From Boswellia sacra (Eukaryota > Streptophyta > Magnoliopsida > Sapindales > Burseraceae), in assembly GCA_013180625.2 (NCBI GenBank), contig SNVD02006886.1, positions 124,001 to 188,000 on the forward strand: DNA of 64,000 nucleotides, written 5' to 3'. The notes below the pieces were generated by a model. The model did not search any database and was not told the DNA's origin. It worked only from the letters and a program-made list of their open reading frames with translations. This document shows, piece after piece, positions 45,850 through 57,437 of the stretch. The translations under genes and the position numbers were made by a program. Every line of letters begins with the position of its first letter. The stretch's first letter is position 1.

Positions 45850-46974
45850 ACTCATATATGTATTTAATAATAATCATATTAGCATTTATGCTATTATTTA
45901 ATTCAATACAACCACATAAATTAGTATAATAATCTATTAGCATTTTAACATACTCTAGTAATCAGTTATTTAGATGTTATCATCTAATATATATGATAGC
46001 CATAAGAAACAATGGATTAATCGCACACCATCATACATATGAGTTTCTAATTAAATATATGGAAAACACATGCTTTATTGTGTAATAAAAATTTATGCAT
46101 GCAACTCATAAATTGAATTCTTAATCAATAATAATATGCAATGAAGATCAAAGATTCTCTTACTCCAAAATAATAACACACTTAATTAGCAACATATAAA
46201 ATTAATCAAATCATAAATAATCAACATGTAATAAATATCAGTAGTAAGAATTTTCATAACTGAAATATTTAGTAAACCATAATAAAAACTCTTAAAAGGT
46301 TTTGATTATAAAACCACTATAGTTAACTCATCTATATTCTTTGAAAAAAAAAATGAAATTCAACATTGAATCCTTAAATGAGTTTCTAATATACTCATGT
46401 AATTGTGCAATAAAATTTAATGTATGCAAGTAACATATAAATTGGACATATAACTAATTCATAATAATATGCACAAAACATAACTCTCATTTATTTAATA
46501 AGTAGCCAATATCACAAACAAAAAACTTTAATATAATTAATATTTGTAGTTTAAATAAAAGAACAACGAGAATATTTATGTTACCTCGTTGACATCTTTA
46601 AGGTAATATACTTACAAGATAGTTATTGAAAAGTATGCTACCGTTCAATTTAGCCCAAATGATTTCAACTGCAACTTTAGTATTTAACAATTTCAACATT
46701 AAAATTTTGTTAATGAATACCCGAGAAAATATATAAATAATCAAATACTTAAAAGATTCTAAAAACATAAACATTTTTTTAGCTACTTGTAGCATATATT
46801 AAAACACCATAAAGATGCATTTCTTTTTTTTTTTGCACGTTAATCATAGACAATAAGATTTTACTCATAATCATATGTCAATAATAATTCAATACATATA
46901 ATATATAATATATATTCACACAATACAGATAACTAATTGTCATATCGTTGCATTTCATTAAAATATATGAGGCA
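44627..46974 (-). other. Non-coding interior of element E
   Basis: No gag-pol remnant is recognisable. 44640-45260 holds the conserved 3' region shared with D and F, including a hairpin (44738-44744 with 44760-44766, 15-nt loop). 44925-45870 matches fragment F at 61657-62592 in reverse orientation. 45821-45850 is a TA microsatellite. The rest is AT-rich. Confidence 0.8.
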
Positions 46975-46991
46975 CTTTTTTGGCTTTAGAT
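46975..46991 (-). promoter_or_regulatory. Non-tRNA-like primer-binding site of element E
   Basis: In element sense the LTR is followed by AT and then CTAAAGCCAAAAAAG. The first 11 bases are the exact complement of TTTGGCTTTAG in the LTR core motif. This is the same offset and the same text as in element D. Confidence 0.6.
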
Positions 46992-47562
46992 TTTTGGGAA
47001 TATTTATAATAAATTTAAATAATATAAGTAAACAACAAGACATTAAAGAAATAATAAAATATGAATTAGATTAATATATTAAATAAATAGAACAAACAAG
47101 AAAATAGAGTAAGAAATATGTGGCCTGAGCATTGGGAGGCATGTCAAAGGTATTATCCTAAAGCCAAAGAGTCCTCCCCTCGTGCAGGTCAAATCGGTAC
47201 TCAAAGGCTCCAAGATACAACCCAGTGCTTGCAGCCTATCTTCTCGATGAGCACGATCACCAGAAGAAAGTAACCTGTCTTTATATGTCACGATTGCTCA
47301 AAATCATAAAATACTCAAAGAATTATCATTCATGTTAGAACCTTTGAGACTCCTTTATATAGTAATCTCGTAGCTTAGGTAACTTACAAATTAATTCTTG
47401 TAACTCCCAAGCCATAAATTCTTAATAAAAGCGTAAACGTTACAAATAATAAGTGTCGTAACATTCATGTTTTTATTATATTTGTAACGTATGAAATTAC
47501 TCTCAAAATAAATATTGTAACTCATGATGTAAATATTTGTTTTAAACCTTTTATCTCCAATA
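46992..47562 (-). repeat. 5' LTR of element E
   Basis: Same length as the 3' LTR. Many differences between the two are G/A or C/T transitions, as in methylated plant repeats. The 15-nt core motif is in reverse at 47158-47172. Confidence 0.93.
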
Positions 47563-49463
47563 CTTTTCATATCACAGTCATATCAAATTTATACGGGCCC
47601 ATATCACATAGCTACCAATTGGTGGCATCTGTAGGTAAGGCATCGTCACAGTGAGTATTTATCACATTCTCACATTGCACGAATCTGCCATCACCCAGAG
47701 GTGACAGCCATATAGTCCTACTGGACTCTATCCTGCCACACATAATAGTACAAATATACATAGATGCGTACACTTGAAATAACTCAAGGCTAGTCTGACA
47801 ATCCGGGCGATAGCAAGCCCATGCTACTGAATCCCCGTATAGAGAAACACATGATCCAGACCTCCCCTCGAGCTATGAGAGCTAAGTTTCTTAAGTTTTG
47901 GCATGTCAATCACATTTCACAATTCACAATCAATCACGTAAAAGAAGCTCTATATTAAGCTTCTAGTATAGTCACAATATATCCCAATTCAAGCATCAAG
48001 TGTTAACATTTAACAGTGTTATAATGTACAATATTACATACAGTGTAAATAAATTTATTGTGGCCTCAGAATAGTTAGCTTACTTATCTTATACAGCTCC
48101 TTTTTGATGCTTGTGATTAACCTAAAACAAAACAAAATCTCTTTAAGGTCACCATACACATGGGTGAAATAAGTCCCCTTTTTAGCTCTATTTCTATAGA
48201 TACTCAATCAAACAATTTATAACGAACAATTTTCTATTCCAAAATCCACACAGTTGCATAGCCAACTTTTACACTCATATAACATGTCTTCTTAAAATTT
48301 TTAGAGCCAAACAAGATCATATGCCCACTCAAAATAACTTAATTCATTAACTCAACAATTCTGTCAATGCATTCATTTCACTGAACAGTGGAGACTTATA
48401 AATTTGTAGGAATTGCGATCCTACTTAATTGGCCATAAAAATTTACAGGATAGTATATAACACATATGTATACCTCCATACCAAAAATCATGGCTTTTCA
48501 AGGGGTTTAAGTCATTCAAACCCAATTATTTCTAACAGCCCTGTTTTGGAAACTAAAAATTCTAGTTTTATCAAGCCAACTTTAAAAATTCATAACAATT
48601 CATACAGGGATTCAATTTCATTGAAAATTTACAGTCTCATATATGACACATAAAAGGACTTGCATACCAAAAATCAGATAATTCTACAAAGATTTTGGCC
48701 TTCAAATAAAATCGTTTTCCCCTACTCTGTTCTAAGACAGGGGAAATGTGCAATTCCATACCAGAAGTTCAAAAATTCACTACAATTCACATACTTCGAA
48801 TTTTTGAGTGAATCCAATTTATATACACTCCTGTACATGTCTATTTTCATCATTAAAATTTTCAGAATCAGAAAATATTTTTCTAACTTTTAGAAATTTT
48901 CAAAATATGCACTGTTCAGTATAAGAACACTGCAGGATTTGGACTAAACTCTCCTTTATTGCTTTGTATCCTCACCCACCAACTTAGATACATTCAAATC
49001 TCATTCAAATTCACATTTTCACACAATTTTCAGCATACAAAATATCAATTCTAATACTCAAATCACAAGCCGAAAGAATTCTTTAAATTAACTAGACAAT
49101 AGTACAAACAATTCTAATGAGAGAATTGGTTTTTACCTTCTCCTTTCTTCTTCTCCCTTTCTTCCCTTGAGTTCTTGGTGGTTTGTGTAAAAAATTTTGA
49201 GAGAGTAAAGAGCTGGGAATATGTAAGCAAGGAGGATAAATGAAAGAATTTAAGAACTCCCCCATTTTATAGACAAAAATTAGGCTAAATTGCCGTTTAG
49301 TCCTCCTCTCCTCTTTCATTACCATTAAGCCCATCATTCTCTCATTTATTACACTAAAATTTATATATATATATATATATATCACATATACATTAACACA
49401 TATTAATACATATATATTCATAATATATGACACAATGTATATTACAAAATTTAAGATGTTACA

Positions 49464-49760
49464 GGGAGCTTATACGTTGGCCCATCTCTAGCTTCACACT
49501 CTTATCGTCACTGCTCTTTTTGTGGCTGCCTCCAGCTGAGTTAACTTTCTTTTCTGGAATGGGTTCCTTGGAAAGCTCAAGGTCACATCCCCCTGCTGCT
49601 CTCAACTTGTATTCTACTTATAGTCCATTGTACAAAGCCGATTGCCCCTATCATCATTTCTTCTCCAGCTTGCATCCACTGGTCTCTCCTTTGGACTGCT
49701 TCCAAGGCCTTGGATATGCTTTCCTGCTACTTCTCTCTCTCTCATGTCAAACTCCATCAT
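49464..49760 (-). pseudogene. Possible decayed host coding fragment at the H insertion site
   Basis: The minus strand reads in one frame YKLRAAGGCDLELSKEPIPE, then KKVNSAGGSHKKSSDDKSVK and LEMGQRISS, with stops further upstream. Composition is Ser/Lys/Gly-rich and not typical of random AT-rich DNA. Across the H insertion the frame could join text at 43195. I do not recognise a family. It may be a pseudogene or simply GC-richer non-coding DNA. Confidence 0.3.
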
Positions 49761-49911
49761 TGCCTCTCACCTTCTAACCACTTTTTTTTTTTTTAATCAT
49801 GGTAGAGTTGGGTGATGGACTGGGTTTGAGGTCTCAATTAAGCTTTTAACTTTGAATTACAATAATTGGCGGGACACTACTTGATGAAAATCTTGGGCTT
49901 GGTTGAGAAAC

Positions 49912-49954
<43 letters not shown>

Positions 49955-49963
49955 ATGTATATG

Positions 49964-49995
<32 letters not shown>

Positions 49996-52629
49996 TGTCC
50001 TTACCTTTTAGTATTTTGTTTTTAATTATGCTGCTTTGGTTTATAGCCCGTTACAAGTACTCATATTACAGCTAGGCAGACTAGACTCATATTCTAATCA
50101 AATAATCACGGCTGCTGGTCGGCGTCTGCCTCTCTTAATGTAATTTCATTATAAATTTGAGCACGCTGTTAGGAAGTTTCCTAGTCTCACTTTGAACGTC
50201 GTTCATGAAGCAGAGAAGTCAAAAAGAAAGAAGAGTTTTCCACGTCAATTCGTTTCTTTGCGTGGTTATGCACAGTGATCGTAGACTTGGCCGTTAAGAT
50301 AATGTCGGCCATTACCGTACGAATTTCTCAAACTTTTCAACAAAAAGGTTACTTTGATGAATTGTACTCTCTTCAAAAGTGCCTAAAACGGAATCCTAAA
50401 TTGTCTCTACATTAATAGTTATTGTTTGACAACACACTCCTCCACTAGAGATCAGCTCATGATTGGTCAAATTAGGACTGAAGATCTTCTAATATTTGAG
50501 CAGATATATATTTTTAACATTAACTTAATAATACTAATAGCCATTCATTGTTTACATTCTTTATAACTATTTTATCGTAAACCCTCTTAACACATGTTCT
50601 AGACCCTGCAAAGGGATTAAATACTTATATGTGGTGTATTTTTTTAATGGTCAAAACTCATTATAGAAATGATTTTTTATAGTTCTATTTGCCATTTGAA
50701 TTCAGATAATTGGTATAAATAACACTTCCGTTTTGGTGTTTTATGGATCGAGTACCTCATAAAGATTAGGATCCCTTGACGTTTCATAAAGTAACAGTTT
50801 CGTCCCAAGATTTTATGATCTAATAATTACTCATTTATTTTATTCTTTACTATTATCTAATACTGACATTTACATATATTTTACTCTAGAATTTATGATA
50901 CCGAAAGTTGAAATCAAATACAAAATATAAAAGATGCAATAATTTTGTATTTTTATTAAATTTGGGAAAAAAATTGTTACTTGATGAAACTTTAAGCGGA
51001 GACATCATATCAACATCAACAATGATATTCCCCAATAAAGTTGCAGATTGGTTTGACGATTATGCTATTTCTTACCGACAAAGAAAAAAAAGTTAGGACC
51101 CATTTGACTATGTATTTTTGTCCTTTACAAGACTAAAAGGGGGGTTACCAAATGATTTTCTCATTTCACAAAATTTGGAAAGTTTGAGGGTCATATATAT
51201 TTACTTTTGCAGCTTATCATAACTTTTTTAAGAAGAAAAATCTTATACGTATAATCAATTCATACAATTTAGTTTATATAACACAATATAGTATAATCGT
51301 ATTAGATGGATGATTAAAAAATAATTTATTATTACTTTGTCCATCTAATTTATAATTTTTTGTTACATCAAATTGCACGAGAGAGAGAGAGAGAAAAAGA
51401 GAGAGGAAATAAACTTGCATTGCTGCACAAACTGTCTATAGTTACCGCCCATGAGCTTCAACAAAAAAATTTAGTGAATCCCAGAAGATTCAGAACTCTA
51501 GAAAGAGCTCCTCTAAAGGGTCTTACTTAAACCGTTGGATATATATTATGGTATCATTGGTGCACCGTATTGATTGTTATTAATTGTTTTAGATTGGATT
51601 TGATAGGATGTATAATTTTAAGATTAATTTCAGTTAACTTTTTGTTAACTTTAACGTAGGAATATATCAGTAGTAGTAGTTTGATCCATTTTGAGCCTTA
51701 TTACTCTTTTGTATATATAGACAATTACACTAATGTGGTTTGTATTAATAACAAAAATAAAACTCATGCAAACTAATGAGATTAATCAACTAAGTGCATA
51801 ATCTGCATAATTTGCGGTGATGCGACGAGACTTACAGCATCAATTGCCAAATGCTTTTTCTTTCGGACAAACTTCGATGAAGGGTCCACACTTCATATTA
51901 TCCACAGTCCCGATGTAGCTTTAAGTTGGTTAGTTCTTTTTAAGTTCTAATTAATCAATCATATGTGCATATAAATGTGTTGATTTTCTTCTGGATTGCT
52001 AGAAGAAGCAAACAAAGAGAAATGATTCTACTGCTGATTTAATAATAAAAGAAAACCAAAAAGTTGAATTAAAAAAGCGGCATTCATTGATGCTGTAATA
52101 ATCAAAAATAGAATATTATATATAAAAGCTGCAGATTGGTTGATACATCATCAAGTCAATAAATATGTTATTTCGTAGGCTTCTTTCCCTGGCCTGTCCA
52201 ATTAGTAGTCATCATTTGTCATGTGACATTGCAATGTCAGTCAAGCGTCATGTCATAATAACCTTCTTACCCAATGGGATTTATGGAAATGCCATTGCGT
52301 TATAAGGGTTAGCATTGAGTTAGCTGGGTCACGTTAGGACACAGTAAAGTTGAATTTGATTCTTCCACAGTCTTTGATTAATCATGATCCAAAAAATATA
52401 TATACTTTTGTAAGTAAAAGTAGAAGATACTTTGACATTGATTCAACCAAAAATTTAAAGTGATGTAACAAAAACAAATTATAACCAAATTATATTCATC
52501 CTTAACCTGTAATTGGCTATAAAGATGTAGAGAAGAATATATATGCATATGGAATCATACTTCGCAAATGCAAGATTTCTCTGATATTCTGAAACAGTAG
52601 AAGTGAAAAGAGTTCTCCAATATTTGGTT
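49469..52629. other. Intergenic sequence upstream of the B3 gene
   Basis: 49469-49770 has possible decayed coding sequence on the minus strand. 49918-50000 is a TA then TATG/TGTA microsatellite, and 51379-51405 is GA-rich. 52395-52405 has a TATA-like run about 230 bp before the B3 start codon. Nothing else was recognised. Confidence 0.55.
49918..50000. repeat. Compound TA / TATG microsatellite
   Basis: About fourteen TA units are followed by mixed 'tgta' and 'tatg' tetranucleotide units to about 49998. Such compound arrays are often length-variable. Confidence 0.9.
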
Positions 52630-52998
52630 ATGGCGCCGCCAATGCCGCTTTTCACAAAGAAGCTGACATTCACTGACATTGTGGTGAGGTTGGAAATGCC
52701 CACCAAAGCACTTAAAGAAATCAATTTTCAAGATGAAAGACGTTCCGTGGATTTGGTAGTTACGGATCGGAACAACATAGCATGGGAATTCCGTTGCTCG
52801 AAACGGCCCGATGTGAAGCATCCAAGACCAGCAATTTCAGGCCAATGGCTTAAATTTGTTCAATCTAAAGGTCTTCAGATTGACGATGAAGTCATCTTTC
52901 ATAAGCTTGATGGAGGCCAATACAACGTTGAGGTTGTCAGAGAAACCACTATCAAGCTATTTGGTAAGGAAATCAAACAGAGGGCCCCTGTGGACTAA
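52630..52998 (+). CDS. Small B3-domain DNA-binding protein, 122 residues
   Basis: The only compact, apparently intact host gene seen. The start is ATG 52630 (MAPPMPLFTKKLTFTDIVVR); an upstream in-frame GTG is unlikely in a plant mRNA. Almost the whole protein is one B3 domain. The N-terminal strand is LFTKKLTFTDI, then VDLVVTDRNNIAWEFRCSKR, which covers the beta-barrel and DNA-contact loop region. GQWLKFVQSKGLQIDDEVIF is the conserved C-terminal part, followed by a short tail ending in APVD. B3 proteins bind DNA in the nucleus. Single-domain small forms of this type occur in expanded, fast-evolving plant clusters, and targets are unknown. No intron is needed. Whether it is expressed cannot be judged; a gene copy fragment is an alternative. 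Confidence 0.85.
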   Translation: MAPPMPLFTKKLTFTDIVVRLEMPTKALKEINFQDERRSVDLVVTDRNNIAWEFRCSKRPDVKHPRPAISGQWLKFVQSKGLQIDDEVIFHKLDGGQYNVEVVRETTIKLFGKEIKQRAPVD

Positions 52999-54826
52999 GC
53001 ATAGCTTAGCTCCGTTTTGTTTAGTTAGTACATAATATATAACAAGCTTCGTGGCTTGTTTAATTTACTACTAAATTTCTGGTATGATTTGGCGGCTTTT
53101 ATCCCAGGTTCTGATGGAAACTATACACATGTGGTGGTCATTATCATGTATTGTCAATGGTAAATTAAATATGTACTGTAATGTCTTCATGAAGTTAGTT
53201 TGTATAATTTAGTTATTATATTAAGTATAGTGGAACCAGGATTCAACTTTTGGGGGGTTCGGGTAGTTATCCTCCATCTTCTTGTTACATTTGATGCAAA
53301 CTCTTGTCTTGACTAAACTCGTACTGGAAAATTATTGTCTCTTTTGTTCAGGTGTTGCAACCTAGCTTAATCTTAACTAATAGCATGCATAGTCGAAATT
53401 AATGATTTCTGGTATGTTTTGGCAGCTTGTTAACTCAGGTTTTGATATCGATGGTAAAATACTATAAAATCTCCATGAAATTAGTTAGTATAAGTTAGCT
53501 ATTGCATGAAGTATAGTAGAATCAGGATTGAATATTTGGAGGGGTTGAGTAGTTATCCTCCATTTTGTTGCTATATTTGTTGCAAGCCCTTCTATTAACG
53601 GTGGAAAAATGTTGTCTGTTTTATTGCAAAGCTTAATCTTAACTAGTTGCAAAATCAAAATTAATGATTTCAGAAGCTTGTAGGAGAAATATGTGTTGAA
53701 ATGTAATTAATCAGTCTTTCCTAACCGACGTTACAAAGTGGTGACCTCTTTTAGATAGGCAAAAATCGTCATCCTCCTGGTGGAAAATCTAAAATCTATA
53801 TTTATATATATAATCCTTATTTAATAAGTAGTAAATAGTAAATATCACTTTTCTATTTAATTAAAGTTGAAAAAGTTTATCTGTCCACTAATATAAAACA
53901 TCAATTGTATCTTTTTTTAATATAGTTACATAAAGTTGCTGGCTAAAATAAATACAATACCCGTTTAACTTATTATAATAGAGCATTTAATGGAATTTAG
54001 TAACTCTTTTTTTAAGAATAATGAGGTCTCGATAGGGCTCCTCATGAGGCCAACAAATAGATCCTCCCCGATGATTAATTATTTGAAGCTATTTGTTTGC
54101 GGGTCCCCAAACACACCTGATCTATAATTAGGAGATAATTTTCTCCTACGATGTGTGAGAAAAGAGTACGTAAAATCCTTGAACACATTTAATGTAAAAT
54201 ATATACCTCTATATATGATCAACACGCGTATCATTTCAGCACTCATTTATAGGAAGAGAAAAGCCCCCCAATCCTCTGAAGAAAGCAATATCTTTTATCT
54301 TAGTATAAGTATTAGGAAGAATAATAATATCTCTAAATGCTGTTTTATTTTAAAAAATTTCAAAAAATGACGAAAATTAAGGATCTCCTTGAAAAATAAA
54401 TCATTCCATACAAATCTTGAAGCCACGACCAAATTACTTTCATATCCTGCCCTAATTATTTAAACCATAACTTCTTCTTCAATTATATCTTTGTTTACTC
54501 TGTCAAGCCATCGCAGAATATACTTTATGAAGTTAAATAAGATGTTTTGAACCCACTCCGCAAGTAATTTTATGCAATAGAACCTTTTGTTTTCCATAAT
54601 ATTACATCTTAGTATCTCATAAATTTCCATTGAATTTTTTGCTACAGCCAAAATCTAAATTTTCTTGTGAAATATTTTTGAAGTTGACAAGTGATGCAAA
54701 TCGATAAAGACTACATGATAGTATTACCTAAACAAAAGAAAGTCTAAGGTATATATGTCGTATCAATATATTTTCAAAATTATCTAATTTACATCCCAAG
54801 TGGAATCCACCTGTACACTTAGGATT
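52999..54826. other. 3' flank of the B3 gene and intergenic sequence
   Basis: Contains a diverged tandem duplication (53075-53345 and 53405-53640). Beyond 53700 the sequence is AT-rich, with short frames lacking motifs, for example 54155-54370 and 54460-54651. Confidence 0.6.
53075..53640 (+). repeat. Diverged tandem duplication downstream of the B3 gene
   Basis: Unit 1 (53075-53345) and unit 2 (53405-53640) share ordered blocks: 'ctggtatg.tttggc.gctt', 'tcaggttctgat'-like, 'cttcatgaa.ttagtt', 'aagtatagt.gaa.cagga', 'gtagttatcctccat' and 'tgttg..acatttg'. Each includes a stretch like 'gtggaaccaggattcaac' ahead of a G-run, reminiscent of hAT-type termini. Confidence 0.75.
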
Positions 54827-55580
54827 AGTGGCAGACGCACGTTGAGACCCAAGGGGGCCCGGGCCCCTCCTGAATTTTAAAATCTCTTAATAGTCTCTTA
54901 AGTTTTAATTGTTACAATATACTCCTTTATTAAAAATACAAAACCTACTTTGACTTTCCACAATTTTTTCACTTTTTAAACTCCCCAACCGCCTCTTCAC
55001 TCACTTTGTCATCTACCCACCCTGTCCCTTCTACTCTTCTACCCTCCGAATTGGTACAAAAGACAAGCACCAAGTGAGTTTATATTTTATTATATTTAAT
55101 ATTTTATTATTTTATTTTATACATGAAATTTTAATCAAAATTTTGATGTTCTTCTCATGTAGTTTTGCACGTTTATTGTTCTCAGTATCTTGCTTTTATT
55201 TTGCAGGCAATCATATACCCGTTTTATAGCAAATGCAATTGAACACAGTTATACAAGACTCATAACTAATTATCCTTTCTTTCAAGTACGTTATATCGTC
55301 ACTCACTATAATTAATTTATTTTACTGCATTCTACAGATAAAATTTATGTAAACCTTTTTAATGTTTATTTATTTATTTTGATATAAATTATTGCTTTTT
55401 CTTTATATCTTTTGTTACATTGAAAATTAATTAATTGATTCTTATAAAAAGAGTACAAATTGAAAAAAATTCATTTGAATAGTAAATACTTTCTGTTTTG
55501 TATTGTTTAGCAAAAAAATTATATAAATTTAGATTTATTACGGTGCCCCCCCTTTGACAAAATCCTGGGTCCGCCACTGC
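54827..55580. mobile_element. Non-autonomous hAT-type transposon
   Basis: A 754-bp AT-rich block with imperfect terminal inverted repeats. The left is AGTGGCAGACGCAC followed by a GGGGGCCCGGG stretch; the right, in reverse, is GCAGTGGCGGACCCAGGATT followed by a G-run. An 8-bp perfect target duplication TTAGGATT lies at 54819-54826 and 55581-55588, the length used by hAT transposases. No transposase is encoded. The left end appears to lack the first two bases present at the right end. Confidence 0.85.
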
Positions 55581-55588
55581 TTAGGATT

Positions 55589-56145
55589 GCATATTACACG
55601 GTGTTAGTATAATAAACGTGGCACTTCCTTGAGCAGAATATACTCACTTATGGATATATAATTTAAGAATAGGAGACTATTTTATATTCTTGTATAGAAA
55701 ATTAATGAAAATTGTATATACACAACCAAGTCATAGATATACAATCATCTTTATACAACTTGGCCTGACAAAATCTCATTAGTTATGTGAGTATTACCTC
55801 ATTTATTATTACATTAATTTTAACTATTCAATGATATTGTCACATTAGATTATATGGATTGGTTGTGTATGTATAGGACTTACTTAAAATTATCCACTTT
55901 TGAATTGTCTCATATTGAATGGTTATGAGAAAAAATCTTTTACTCATAAGAAGGATCAGTGCCTTCACCTAATAGGTTTTTCCTTTAAATAGGAAACTTA
56001 GGCCCAAACCAAGTTAGGACTAATAGTTTCGGCTTCTTGTTCAGCTGGATTTTTTAAGGCATCGGATTGGACTAAATTTTGTCTTTGCTTTGCTTTTCTT
56101 CATCTTATCGGACAAGGAGCCCCGCTTTCGGCGAGTAGGACTAAG
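55589..56145. other. Intergenic sequence between two DNA transposons
   Basis: AT-rich with no recognised gene. A slightly GC-richer patch at 56000-56140 has no visible motif. Confidence 0.5.
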
Positions 56146-56155
56146 ATTTAAAAAT

Positions 56156-57427
56156 GGGATAATATCATAAACCACCCCTGAAGTTTAGCTAATTATCATA
56201 CGCAAAGCCTCTTATGTAAATATATCAACGCGATCCCCAACGTTTGTGTTTAAAGCTTCATCCAGGTCCAACCAACAGATTCCGTTAGCTTTCAAATTAA
56301 CGTTTTGGGGTATTTTAGTAAAATGATATAATTCATCCGGGATAATATCATAAACCACCCCTGAAGTTTAGCCAATTACATGCGGAAAGCCTCTTATGTA
56401 AATATATCAGCGCGGTCCCTAACGTTTGCGTTTAAGCTTCATCCAAGTCCAACCAACAGATTCCGTTTGTGTAGAAACTAAGAAAAAAATTAAAAATACC
56501 ATTTTGCCCTTACTTTTATATCCTTTCTTCTTTCTTTTTTTTTTGCAGCCAAAAATCCAATTCTTTTTCACACCCACAGCTACGTCTCTCACCCCAACCT
56601 CTCAATCTCTAAACATAACTTTGGCTGGCTACTGGTTTTTTATAAAATTTCAGTTTGAGAATTTTTTATCTTTATTTTGTTACTTCATTTCAATACGTAG
56701 TGTCTGTGAATGTTTTCTTAAGTTGAGAAAATTTCTAAAGAAGTTAGTGAGGAGAAAGAAAAGCATGCCAGTTTTGGGTTTTAGAGTTTTTGCATAATTT
56801 TTTTTAAACATAATTGTTGAAATAATCTAGATTTAATTTTGAATATTTGATTCTTTTTTTTTAATAACTTTGTGATTGAGTTGAGATGGTGGGTGTTGAT
56901 GGTGGAGAAAAATTCGGTGCTATCATGGTGGAGTCTTATGACGTATATTTTTTTATTTAAATAAATTTGATGGTGGTGATAGTGGCTATGGTGGTTACGG
57001 ATGGTGATGCTTGTGTGATATGAAATAAAGATTTTAGAAAAGAAAATTCAAACGTTTCCTGATATGAAATTATGTCATTTTACTAAAATACCCCAAAATG
57101 TTAATTTGAAAGCTAGCGGAATTTGTTGGTTGGACCTGGATGAATCTTAAATACAAACGTTAGGGACCGCGCTGATATATTTACATAAGAGGCTTGCTAC
57201 ATGATAATTAGCTAAACTTCAAGAGTAGTTTATGATATTATCCCATATGAAATTATGTAATTTTACCAAAATACCCCAAAACGTTTATTTGAAATCTAAC
57301 GGAATCTGTTGACTGGACCTGGATGAAGCTTAAACGCAAACGTTAGGGACGGTGCTGATATATTTATATAAGAGGCTTTCCGCATGATAATTAGCTAAAC
57401 TTCAGGGATTGTTTATGATATTATCCC
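56156..57427. mobile_element. Mutator-type (MULE) element with doubled terminal repeats
   Basis: A 1272-bp element bounded by a perfect 10-bp duplication ATTTAAAAAT (56146-56155 and 57428-57437). It starts GGGATAATATCATAAACC and ends with the inverse. Each terminus is a tandem pair. The outer units, 56156-56338 and 57245-57427, are both exactly 183 bp; the inner units begin at 56339 and end at 57244. The outer and inner units are recognisably the same sequence with scattered changes. The middle (about 56480-57050) has no transposase. Long terminal repeats and 9-10-bp duplications are typical of Mutator-like elements. Confidence 0.9.
56470..57055. other. Unique interior of the MULE, possibly captured sequence
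   Basis: Not terminal repeat. It has a T-rich tract ending in GCAG (56548-56551), like a plant splice acceptor, then a GC-richer stretch. The purine-rich part near 56880-57010 carries 'gatggtggt' repeats. Mutator-type elements often capture host gene pieces. A captured exon is possible, but the translation in any frame is not recognised. Confidence 0.35.
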
Positions 57428-57437
57428 ATTTAAAAAT

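Larger units (their letters stand above)
44056..47562 (-). mobile_element. Non-coding LTR element E (LARD-like), relative of D
   Basis: LTRs 44056-44626 and 46992-47562 are each 571 bp. A perfect CTTTT target duplication flanks the element (44051-44055 and 47563-47567). Sense is minus: LTR starts TGTTGGAGATAAAAGG, and a purine tract TGTGGGGGAC precedes the 3' LTR. The 2365-bp interior is AT-rich and has no gag or pol, yet its 3' part (44640-45260) matches the 3' untranslated region of element D. Its middle part matches fragment F. The LTR core is shared with D. It is a non-autonomous member that probably uses proteins of a D-like element. Confidence 0.93.
43196..49463 (-). mobile_element. Ty3/gypsy-type solo LTR H, interrupted by element E
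   Basis: A perfect GGGAG target duplication (43191-43195 and 49464-49468) bounds a block that starts TGTCATATCC and ends GATGTTACA on the plus strand. In sense orientation it therefore starts TGTAACATC, like many chromovirus (Tekay/Del-type) LTRs. Without element E (44056-47562) it is about 2.76 kb. A TATA box, minus-strand CTATAAAATG (about 49264-49273), lies some 190 bp inside its 5' end. No coding domain is present, so it is a solo LTR. Assignment to Ty3/gypsy rests on LTR length and terminal sequence only. Confidence 0.85.

Noticed and set aside
49427..49777. 116-codon plus-strand open frame
   Set aside because: It starts within the H LTR terminus and crosses the target duplication, so it cannot be a native gene. 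The minus strand looks more coding-like.
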